From an uncultured Paracoccaceae bacterium (GTDB lineage: Bacteria; Pseudomonadota; Alphaproteobacteria; Rhodobacterales; Rhodobacteraceae), in contig CATOSB010000008.1 in assembly GCA_951812305.1 (NCBI GenBank), positions 1 to 64,000 of the forward strand: 64,000 nt of DNA, read 5' to 3'. The position numbers were made by a program, and so were the translations under genes. The notes beneath the pieces are model-generated. The model was given only the letters and a program-made list of their open reading frames with translations. It was not told where the DNA came from and searched no databases. Position 1 is the first letter of the stretch; each line of letters begins with the position of its first letter. Of the stretch, positions 7,381-19,300 are shown in pieces.

Positions 7381-10300
7381 TCACATCCCCCTGCCCATGC
7401 CGCGCCCGCGCGAGCGTTCCGGATTGAGACCCGTACCGAGCGACCTGGCCGCGTTGGACCAGGCGTACCAGGCGTATTGGATACCTTCCTCGTTGGTGAC
7501 TTGCTTCAGCCCCCGGGCGATTTCAGCGTGCCGCCCGGTGTCCATCTCCGGCAGTGTCGCGGGCAAGTCCGCATCGGGACGGGCCAGGGCCAGCACTTCC
7601 CGATGCGTGAAGTTTCGATAAAGCCGTGCCATGAAGAGATAGTGTTGGCCCGGGATGTCTTGCGCTGAAGTCAGGGCGTCGAGCAACACCGTCCGGTCTG
7701 TCAGAATATCCTCGGCCTTTCTCGGCGACCCGTCCCGAAAGACCTGCTTCATCGCCTCCACAAGACCACCTGCCCCGTCCGGTAGATTCGGCAGTGATGC
7801 AATCCGCGCGACCGCCATTTCGCCCGGAGCTGGCTCAAGCCCTCGGCCAAGCGCTGTGTCAACTCTGGGCTGGACGGTCCCGTCGTAGTCCTTCTGGAGT
7901 GGGTATGAGTCGAACTGAAGCGGATGATTGCCTTGCGTATTTCTTTCGCTGAGATTGTTTCTGAACACGGTTTCATTGAACAGCCCGGCTGTAAGCTCCT
8001 TGCCCAGGGCCAGCCTGGCATCGAACGTGATGCGATCCTGCGCGAGCGCGGTCGCCACCTCACTCACGCGCTCCTGCGGCAGGCCGTCCGTCCGGTCCGC
8101 CACCTTGAGCAACGTCTGGATGTCACGCACGAGATCGCGCCGGTGAACCGGGTTCTCCGCATCCACCCGCTCGGTGATCGCCACCGCCAGTTGCAGGGCC
8201 ATGTCATAGTGTTTCGGGTCGGGGACAAACGGCGGCTCTGCCGGAGCACCCTGCGCCGGCGGACCCGCATCAAGGGCAGCGGCGATGGCGCGGCGTTCTT
8301 CGGGGTCGAGTTCCGGCAGGCTCTGTGGCAGGGCTTTCGCCGGATCCTTCAGCACCCGGATTTCATCAAACGTGAAGGCTGCCTTGAGATCATCAAAGGT
8401 TTCCCGTGTCGCGTCATTGACCAGCATCGCCCCCAGCACCCCATTTCGGATTTCGTCGCGGGGCCGTGCATCGCGCGTCTCTGTCTGAACCATGTCCTCT
8501 CTCTCCTGTCGCCGTGTGTGATGTCCGTCTTCCGGACCCTGCCGCCGCGCGGCCTCGCGCCCCAGATGCCGGGCCGCGTTCGCCCGCGCCGCCGCATCGA
8601 GCGCGGGCAGGCTGGACGGCATCTCTTCGGCAGCCTCATAAAGCGCCCATATCTCGGACTGCGTGAAGCGCGCGCCCATGCGCTCGACCATATCCTCAGG
8701 CAACCCGTCACCAGCCCCGGTCAGATGACCAAGAATATCGGCCCGCTCCTTTCGAAGCTCCGCCGCCGACGGCAACGGCCCCGCGCCCAGAGCCTGCCCG
8801 ATCGCTGTCGCAAGTTCCGGGACTCTGTCTTTCGCCGCCGCTGCGGCCCGCGCGGCCCACGCCTCGGACACCTCGCCCTGCTCATGCCCTGCCGCTTCGA
8901 GCATCCGGGCAATGGACTTCGCAAGATCCGGATCCTTGTGCACCGCGTCGCCCAGGGGCACATGACGGCTGATCGCCACGGCCAGAACAAGCGCAAGATC
9001 TTCGGTCGCCTTGCGGGGGGCCGGCTCTGCACCCCCGCCCCATGGGCCGCCCGGCCCCTCCACCGCTGCCCGAACATAATCCGGTGCCACCACATCGCCC
9101 TCGATCCGCTCCGAGCCGGGGATATCCCGCCCGCGTGCCGTCTCCGCAGACACAGACGTCGCACGGCTCACATCCACGCCGCGCATCCCCGCCCTCTCTT
9201 TACTTCGGACCTCTCTTCTTTCCGCCACCGCAGCAGCATAGGCGCGCGGCCTGGTTCCCGCCCGCACAGACGGACCCAGCCCCCAGAGCGCCAGCGCATC
9301 CCGCGCGACCTGCTCGTCCGACGCATGCAGGCCTCCCAACAGCCCCCGCCCCCCTGAACGTTGCGGGCGCGGCCGGGACCGCCGCATCTCTTTCGCCCTC
9401 TCTGCCTCCGCGCGTACACGCGGATCGGGAAAGCGCTCCGGCGCACCCGGCCCGGGCACCAACTCCGCAAGGCGCCCCTCCGCCCGCGCCATCTCCGCAC
9501 GCGCCATCTCCGCACGCGCCATCTCCGCACGCCTGCCATAAAGCGTCAGCCCGTCCCGGAAGAGACCGGCCAGCCGCGCCGCGCCGAGCGCTTCGGCCAC
9601 GACCGCCCCCCGCGCCAGCATGCGTCCCACAGTCAGAAGACGCCCCTCATGGTCCGTTCCCGCGATCCGGTCTGCCTCCCGGTCCGCGACGACCGGAATG
9701 TCCCCCGGCAGCTGCCGCAGCACCTTTCGCCAGGCGCGCGGATCGGACAGGCTGCGCACCATCTCCTCCACCGCATCGCGATCCTCGCCCACAGGGGCCT
9801 CCCCCTCCCGCAGCGCCGCCGCACCGATCACCTCCGCCAGAACCTCCGCCCCGACACCCGGAGACAGCGGCGCGCTGCCCGGCGCAAAGCCCAGACCCGT
9901 CATCTCGCCGAACCGGCGCATCGCTTTGGCGATGTCACCATCCTCCCGCTCCTCCGTCTCTGTCGAATGACCCCTGAGCGCCTCACGCGCGCCCATGGCC
10001 GGATCGAAGCCGTAATCCAGAACGCTGGTCGCCCCCGCGTCCCGCCGCGCGATCCGCAACAGCATCTCCTGCACGCGCCCCTGTGCGCACGGCGCCACGA
10101 TATGGAACTCACGCTCGTGCAGCGCGATGGCGCTCGCCAGCACCTGCCGGTTCATCCCCGGGGCGGCCAGCAGGTGGACACTTTCGCGCACCCGCCCGAG
10201 TTCGCCATGGATCGTGCCCGCAAAGCCAAAGCGCCACGCCGGAATGCCCTCCATATCCCGCGTCAAAACCACCTCGCGGGCCTCCCCGGGGTCTTCGCAC

Positions 10301-13300
10301 ACGGCGAGCACGAGACCGCCCGTCTCCTCGTCACGACCCCGCACCACCGCCGTCTCCCCGGCGCCGAGGGGCGGCACGGCACGCTCACCCGCCTCCCGTG
10401 CCCCCCGTGCCCAGGGCGTCGAGCCCATGAACCGGATCCGGTCCTGCGGCCTGAGACCCTCAAGCGGACCCGCTTCGTCCGCCGCGAACGCCGCCCGCTC
10501 CGGCACCGCCCGGTCATATTCGGCGCGGATGGCGCACGTCAGCCGGTCAGCATCCGCCCGGCTCCAGGCCAGCGCGATCCGATCATCGATCCCGTCCTCC
10601 ACATAATCCCGCGCCACCTGCCGCAGCGCTTCCCGCGCCGTGCCCACGGACTGGACAAGCCCGATCTCGTCGAGATCCACCGCCGCCGCCTCGGCCTTCC
10701 CGCCGCCGGCCTCCAGACCTTCCAGAACCTCGGTGATATAGCCGACATGCCGACGGTTGCGCACCAGACGCGCCGCCCCCACCCGGCTCCAGGCCAGCGC
10801 GATCCGATCATCGATCCCGTCCTCCACATAATCCCGCGCCACCTGCCGCAGCGCTTCCCGCGCCGTGCCCACGGACTGGACAAGCCCGATCTCGTCGAGA
10901 TCCACCGCCGCCGCCTCGGCCTTCCCGCCGCCGGCCTCCAGACCTTCCAGAACCTCGGTGATATAGCCGACATGCCGACGGTTGCGCACCAGACGCGCCG
11001 CCCCCACCCGGGTTTCCAGCGCCCGGAACACCGGACCCGCCTCCAGCGGCACATGCATCCCCTCGTCAAGACAGGCCACAAGCTTCGCCCCGCTGTCCTC
11101 GATCCGCCGAAGAAGCTCTGTCGCCTCCCGGCCCCCCAGCCGTCCGGCATCGTCGAGGATCACCACAGTGGCGGGATCGAGCGTGACATCGGGCGCATCG
11201 CCCTCCGTCTCCCCCAGAAACCGCGCCAGCGTCCGGGGCCGCGCCACACCGGCCGCGCGCAGCGCATCAAGCCCCGCCCCGCCGGGAGCTGTCGCCAGCA
11301 CCTGCCAGCCCGCATCCTCATGGCTCCCCGCGATCCCGCCCGCCAGACGCGTCTTGCCGCTCCCCGCCGCGCCGCGCACCAGCCTCAGCCGCCCCGGGGC
11401 CAGCGCATGGCCGAGCGCAGCGATCTGATCGGGATCCAGCGTCGCGCCCGCCGCCTTCAGAACCCGGTCCACATGCCTGGCTCGCGGGGCCCGCTCCGGT
11501 GCCGGGGCCAGCGCCAGCCGCACCCCGCGGTCCACCGCGTCCAGTTCCGCCGCGAGTTGCGTCTTCGTCGTGTAGACCCGATCCCGGGAGGGGGTCGCAC
11601 CGCTCTGCGGGCCGGGCCCTTCATCATCCCCGCGCCCCGGTCCCGGGGACCGCCCTCCGGGCACGACCAGGTCGGAATGCGACATGGCCGCGCGAAAGAG
11701 CCGCAGGAAGGTCTCCGGTTCGCAGACAGCCCGCGCCAGGCGATCGGCCACATCCTCGGCCCGGATCACCGAGCGGCGCTGGATCAGATCGTCGATCACC
11801 CGCCGCGGATGGCGCGCATAGCCGCGCGGATCCTCGCCCACCACCGGATCGCCCCCCTTGCGCCAGGTCGCCGCCATCAACCCCGCGCGCCGCTCCGCGA
11901 TCCCCATCAGTTCCGCATCCCCCGCAAATCCGACCCGCGTCATCTCCACCCCCGAGGCGCGCCAGTCGGCGCGGCCCGAGAGACCCAGACCCTCCGCGCC
12001 CGGTACCATGCCGCCCGGGGGCCGCTCCGCATCCGCCGGCATATCCATGTCGAGATGACCCGCCGCCTGGGCCAGCCCCACCAGATCGGCCGCACAGTCC
12101 ATGTGACCTACACGTCCGTAGACCGCCAGATGATCCCGGTGGCGCGAGAGCGCCACGTAAGCCGCATGCCGGTGCATCTGGCGATGCGGCAGCACGAAGA
12201 CCGCATCCGCCGTCATGCCCTGCGACTTGTGCACCGTCGCCGCATAGCCGTAGTCGATACCCCGGAACGTCCAGGGATCGAGCGTCACCTCCCCGTCCCG
12301 CCCGTCGAACCGGACGCCGACCTCCCGCGCGCCCGTCCGCGTCACCGTCCCGAAGGACGACCGCGCCAGCCCCAACTCAGGATGCGACGCTCTCAGCATG
12401 ATCCGCTCGCCCACCCCGATCTCCAGCGGCACCCGCACGGTCTTCACCCCCGCCCCCTCGCGCATATCCCGGGTGATCATGTCGTAATGCCGCAGGCTCG
12501 CCGGGTCCACGATACCGCGCGCCAGCGCCTCGGCCCGGATCCGGTCATTCAGCGCATGCACGTCCCGGTTGGTATAGGCCAGCGCGATACGGCTCCCGGT
12601 CTTCGGCTCGTAATAATCCCGCGCGATGGCGCCGACGGGATCGGCCAGAACCTCCGGGCTCAGCCGCAGCGCGCCCTTCCCGTCGTAATAGCCGATCGCA
12701 CTCGCCACATTGTCACCGCCGCGCGCCAGCGCCTCCGTGGCCTGGGCATCCATCATCTCCGACTGCCGCCGCACCGTATCGATAACCACCGCGCCCGCGC
12801 CCGAGGCCCGCTCCGCAATCGCCCAGCCCGGAATATCCGAGACCGGCTGCAACTGGTCGGGATCGCCCACCGCGATCAGCTTGCCCCCCGGATCGCGGAT
12901 GCGGGCCTGGATCCGGGACCACGCCCCGGCCCCCACCATGCCCGCCTCGTCCATGATGAACACGAACCCACCCTCCGCCGGGACCTCGCCGCGCGCCCAC
13001 CGCGCCTCCCAGGCCGCCAGCGTCGCCGCCTCCACGCCCGCGATCCCCTCAAGCTCCGACACCGCCCGGCCCGAGGGTGCCCCGGCCAGCACCCGAACCC
13101 CGCGCTCTTTCCAGGCCTCCGCCACCGCCCGCAGCGCGAAGGTCTTGCCCGTCCCCGCATGGCCCTGCACCAGCGTGAGACGCGCATCGTCCAGCATCGC
13201 CTCCGCCGCCAGCCGTTGCGCGTGGTTCAGGGCGTCCAGAGCATCCGGTCGCATCACCGGGGTTTCTCCCGGCGCAAACCGCCCGCCCGCCAGCGCCCGC

Positions 13301-16300
13301 GCATCCCGCTCCGCCTCTTTCGCCAGCGCCGCCCGCGCCGTCGTCATGTATTGCGGCGACCCGTCCGGGGCCGAACGCTCCAGACGCAAAAGCGACTTCG
13401 AGCGCATCGCCCGGTCCCCGAGGCGGCGCAGCGCTGTCTCGCTCACCTCCTGCCCGAGGCGCTCGCGCAGGCATTGCCGCACATCTGCTTGCGTGAAGAC
13501 CGGGCGATCAGCCGCCACGATCACCACCGCGTGATCGGGATGATCCTTCAGGAACGCCCTGTTCGCACGCCCCGCCTCCGTCCGCGATCGCGAGACCGTC
13601 GGCACCGTGGTCAGGGCCGCGACCTCCGGCGGAGAAAGACCCTCGGGATCTTCCAGGGAGAGCGCCGCAGGCTCAACTGCGGGCGGATCCACCTGGTCCC
13701 CTGCCCGGCCCGCCGCCTCCGCAGCCCGGCCCGGATCAAAGCCGTGATCGAGCGGGGAGCGTGGTAAACGCTCCCGTGACGCAAGCCGCACCAGCGCCGC
13801 ATCAAGACGGGCGGGAGCGACGGGCAGCGCCATGGTGAGCCTCTCCCGCGCCACCAGCGCCGCCGTGCTCACCACCTCGCGGTCCATGCCCGGGTTTGCC
13901 AGCACATGCACACTCCCGTGACGCCGCCCCGAGGCCGCCGCGATGGTCGAGGCAAACGCAAACCGCCAGGGCGGCAGGGAGCGTGAGGCCACGCCCGGGC
14001 CCTCCGGCGCAACCGCGATCTCCCGCGTCCCGTCCTGTCCCGTAACCCGCAGCCGAAGACCCCCCTCCACCGCAGCGCCCAGAACCTCACCCACATCGCC
14101 CCGACGGATCGGATCCCCCTGCTCCGCTGGCAAATTGTCCCCGGCCTTGCCCGCCACCGAGGGCCGGCCATAAGCCCCTGCGGCCGGGAACCGGATGATA
14201 TCCCCCGGCTTCAGACCCTTGAGCCCGCCATGCTCCGCCGCCACGAACGCCGCGCGCGACGGATCGGTCGCATCGAGCCGCGCCCGGATCGCCGCGGTCA
14301 GCGCCTCCGCTTCCGCCCGGCTCCAGGCCAGCGCCAGCCGGTCGGCGCTCCGATCCGAGACATAGGCCTTCGCCACCGCCTCAAGCGCCGCCTCCGCCGT
14401 GCCCGTCGCTATCAACTGACTGCGCTCCACAAGCGAACGCAGTGCCCGTTCCGCGTCCTCGCCGCCCGTCCGCAGGTCCCGCGCGATCTCCCGATACTCC
14501 CCCTCCACGCCATGAAGGCCCTCCAGCCGGACCGTCCCGAGCCGGTCCGCAAGCGTCCGGAACACCGGGGTGCCCCGCCGTTCGGGATTGACAAACGCCA
14601 CCAGCTTCGCCGAAAGCCCCGCGCACCGCGCCAGCACAACCTCGGCATGATCGATCCCGGGACCCTGCGCATCATCGAGAATAACCACGCGTTCAGGACT
14701 GCCGACCTCTTTCGGCAAAACCGGATCGGAGAAGAATGCACCCGGCGTGAGCGCTTCTATCCCTTCCGCCGCAAGTGCCGCGCATCCGGCCTGCGTCGGC
14801 GCGAGCACCGTAACGACCCGCCCCGACGCCCGTTCGGCCCGCGCCAGCGCCGCCGCAGCCCGCGTCTTGCCACTTCCCGCAGGCCCCGCGATGATCTTCA
14901 GCCCACCGGACCCCTGCGCATGGACCACCGCCCGAAGCTGCTCGTCGGAAAGATCGGGGGTGTCAGGCATCTGTGGTTCAGGCTCCGGCGCGGCATCCGT
15001 CAGAACATCACCGGCCTCACCGCCCACCGCCGCCAGCCGCATCCCCCGGTCCAGCGCCGCAAGCTCCGCCTCGAGTTGCCGCCCCGTCGTGTAGACCCAG
15101 GGCTCATCGCGCGCCGCGCCGCCCTCCGCCGGCAATGCCACGAGGCCCGGATGCGTCATCGCCGCGTGGAAGAGCCGCAGGAAGGTCTCCGGGTCCGACA
15201 CCTGGCGCGCAATCGCCCCCGCCACTTCCTCCGCACGGATCACCCCGTTCCGCCGGACCAGATCGTCGATCACACGTGTCGGCTCGCGCGTATAGTCTCC
15301 CGGATCCTCCACATCCCGCGTCAGCAGCGGATCATCCCCGGTGTGATCGGCCGCCAGCAGCCCCGCGACCCGCGTGGCGACCGACATGCACTGCCGGTCC
15401 CCTGCAAAATCACCCGCCCGCACGACATGCCCCGGTCCCGTCCAGTCCGGACGCCGCTCGAGGATATCCTTCGCCGGAAGCGGCACCATCGACCCCGTCC
15501 CCCGCCGCCGCGGGGCCTCGACAACCGCGTCCGGAGAGCGCTGGCCAAGATCGACAAGCTGCTCCGCCCGATCCAGATGACCCGCCCGCGCGAACACCCG
15601 CACCCGCTTCCGGTGCCGGCTGAGCGTCACATAGACGCTGTGACAGTCCATGCGCCGGTGCGCCAGCACATAGCTCTCGTCCACCGTCATGCCCTGCGCC
15701 TTGTGCACTGTCGCCGCAAAGCCGTAATCGAGATGCACAAACGCGACCGGATCAATCTCCACCGGGTCCGCCCGCCCGTCCATCGCCAGCCGCAGCCGCC
15801 CCGGACCCACCTCCAGAACCGTCCCGAACCCCGAACGCGGCAGATCCATCTCCGGCAAAGGCCGCGTCAGCATCACCCGGTCCCCCGGCGCAAGCATGAC
15901 TGTCACCCGCTCCCGCGAACCCGCCCCGGACCGGTCCACCCGCGCGATCTCTATCCGCATCCCGTCGGGGGGATCAGCGACCGGGCCGTCTCCACCCGCC
16001 ACCTCCGTCTCCCGCAGCCGCGCCCGGATCGCATCGTTCAGCGCCCGCACATCGGCATTGGTCGCCGCCAGCGCGATCCGGCTCGCCTCCGGTCGCGCAG
16101 CCGCATCCGCCGCCCAGGCCCGCGCGATCCCCGCCACCGCATCCGCCGGTTCGATCTCCGTCACACGACCCGCCTTCGACGGGGCATGGCTCCGGGCCGT
16201 CTTCGTCACCAGCGCGTGATCCACACCCATGCTCCGCGCCCGCCGGCCCGTCGCCGCATAGCCGTAATCGATGTCCAGAACCCCGGACGCCGCAAAAATC

Positions 16301-19300
16301 ACCGGCTCCACCACCCCGTCAAAGCGCACCGAAAGACCCGCATGGCTCACCGCCGCCACCGTGCCCAGGGAATTCGCCGCGACCCCCTCTTCATCACTCT
16401 CCCGCATCAGCATCACCCGGTCCCCCGGTGCCACCGGGATCGCCACCACCTCGCTCCGCCGGGTCTTGCCCTCGCCCTGCCAGCGCCGGATGTGAATCTC
16501 CTCCGTGTGGCCGGTATCAATCCAGCCCCGCTCGAGCGCCATCGCACGCAGCGCATCGTTCAGCGCCCGGACCTCCGGGTTCGACGGTGCCACCACAAGG
16601 CAGGTCTCCCCCGCCGCATGTGCCGCCTCCCGGAGCCGGGTCACCTCCGACGACGCCGGAAGCGGCTCGACAGCCCCCATGAAATGCTGCAGGCCCGCCA
16701 CACGCTCAGCGCCGCCCCGCGCCAGACCCGCAACCGCCGCCCGGTCTTCCGCGTCGCGCTGGCGGATCACCATATCCATCACCGGAACTGCACCCGCCTC
16801 GCGCTCCGCCGCCAGCCAGCCCGACATATCCGACACCGGTTGCAACTGGTCGGGATCGCCCACCGCGATCAGCTTGCCCCCCAGTGCCGCAACCCGCGCC
16901 CCGATCCGCGACCATTGCCCCAGACCCACCATCCCCGCCTCGTCCATGAAAAACACGAACGGGCCGTCGATCTGCGCCTCGCCCCGCGCCCATCTCGATT
17001 CCCAGGCCGCCAGCGTCGCCGCCTCGACCCCGGCGATCTCCCCGAGCGCCCGCGTCGCCTTCGCCGACGGCGCGCCCGCCAGAACCCGCACACCCCGCGC
17101 ACGCCACGCCTCGGCCACCGCCCCCAGCGTGAAGGTCTTCCCCGTCCCCGCATGGCCCTTCACCAGCGTCAGACGCGCATCGCCCAGCATCGCCTCCGCC
17201 GCTTCCCGCTGACCCGCAGTCAGCGTCGCCGGAAGCCAGCGCGCTACCTCCCGCGCCCCGGTAATCGCCGCGCGAACCGCCGCCGCCCCCGCCCGTTGAT
17301 ACGTATCGTTCAGATCCCGCTTCGAACCCGACGCCTCCGGGGCCAGCGCCACCTTCAGCCGACACCCCCGGCCCAGATGATGCGCCACCGCCGCGCGGAA
17401 CGCCCGTCCCGCCGGGCTGTCCGGCGCATCCCGGTCCGGCGCGAGGATCACCTCGCGATCCACCGGGACCGGCGCGCTCTTCCATCCCGACACCCCGAAC
17501 ACCGCCCAGGTCTCGCAGCCCGTCGCCGCCCGGATCGACAGCGCGCTCTCGGGGCCTTCCGCTATGATCAGTGGGTCCGGTGCTGAACCGGGTTTGCCCG
17601 GCAAACCGTCCGGGGGACGGTTTGAAGCGCCGGACGGGCGGAGCCCCGGATCCTGCGCCCGCCAGCCCTCACCCTCCATGGCCGCGCGCGCCGGAAACCG
17701 CGCAGGCGCTCCGGCAATCGCGCCGAAGGACGGCTTTGCGATCTCCACTGCAGCCTTGCGCCCCTCCGCATCGAGCAGGATGCGCTGACCCCCCTGGATG
17801 CGACCGGCCCCGTCTTTCGCCCAGACCGCCAGCGCGCCGTGATCGGGGTGCAAAACACCCGCGCCGGGAACCGGCGGCAGATACCCGATCCCGTCCCCCG
17901 GCAGGTCGGTGATCCCGCGCGACGCCAGATAAGCCGCCGCCGCCGTGCCCTCTACCGGCAGGGACGCCTCCGCCAGCCTCCGGACCAGCGCGGCTCGCCG
18001 CGCCGCCTCCCGCGTCTCTTCGGCCGCGACCCGTTTCGCCGGCTCTGCGGCACGCGCCCGGAACGCAGCCGTCTCGCCGATCACCCCTACTCCGGTGAAC
18101 CTTGCCGCCTCTTCCAGAACCTTCGGGAAATCGTCCCGCGCAGAGGACAGCCCGCACCACGTCACCGCAACCAGATCGAGAAGATCACCCCCCGCCCCGG
18201 CTGTGTGATCATGCCAGAGACCGCGTTTGGAACCCTGCATCTGCATCGCAAGACCCGCATTCTCCTTCGCCCGCCATTCCCGCGCGCCCGGCCGTGCCGG
18301 CTCCCCGAACGCCGAACGGAACAGATCCTCCGCCCGCGCGCTCAGCGCCTCCCGGACAACCGCTGCGGAGGGACCGCGCTCCCGGACCGAAGCTCCGCCC
18401 TTGAGCGCAACAGATCCACGATCCACGCCCGGTCCGTCTCGTCCAGAGGTGCCGCCTCTTCCTCCTGTATCTTTAAGGTCACCCGCTTCAGATCCGTCTC
18501 GCTCGTCATCATATCCCTCCCGTTCAATATCCACAAAAACCGGCCCGGTCCCCGTCTCGAACGGATCCTCGAAGACCGCACCGGCTTTGAGCCGACCTTC
18601 CGCCAGCGCCTTCGCATCCCGCGCCAGCTGACCCGCCATCTCCGCCTTCGCCCGGCTGATGTAAAGCTGATCGCCACCCTCCGTCCGTGCCGCCAGAGGA
18701 ACCAGATCATCCGACCCCTCCACCGCCGCAACCATCGTCTGATCCAGACCCTCCACCTCAACCCCCAGCCGCGACGCCAGCGCGGCCAGAAGATCGTCCT
18801 TCGTGAACTGCGCACGCTGCGTCTGAACGACCGCGATGATATGCTCGGGATGCGCCACCAGATACGCCCGGTTGCGTTCCCGCACCTCCGCACACCGCAT
18901 CTTCTCCCGCGCCACATCGCCAACCCGTTCCGCATGATCGGCCACATGCGGATTGTACCCCTCCGGTGCCAGATCAAGCCCCTGATCCTCCAGCGACCGC
19001 AAATCCACACGCTCGGCAAACCCCGCCCGTTCAAGCGCGAGATTGGCATGCGCCTGCCAGCCCTTTCGCCAACCCGCCAGAACATCCGCCCGGTTCCACG
19101 CCCGGTTCTTGCGCCCCCAGTCCCCGTCGCCAATATCCCGCAGGCTCAGCACCACATGCGCATGCGGATTGCCGTCCCCCTTGTCGTGAATAACCCAGTC
19201 CGCGACCATCCCCCGCGACGCGAACGCCGACGCCACATAGCCCCGCATCAGCTCGATCTGCGTCTCACGACCCAGCACCCGCGGCAGCGCGATCGTCAGG

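Noticed and set aside
9361..13767. Very long plus-strand open frame (1,468 codons) and a similar one at 14230-17586
   Set aside because: They lie exactly opposite the giant relaxase gene, are Arg/Pro/His-rich and have no motifs. They are shadows of GC-rich coding DNA on the minus strand.
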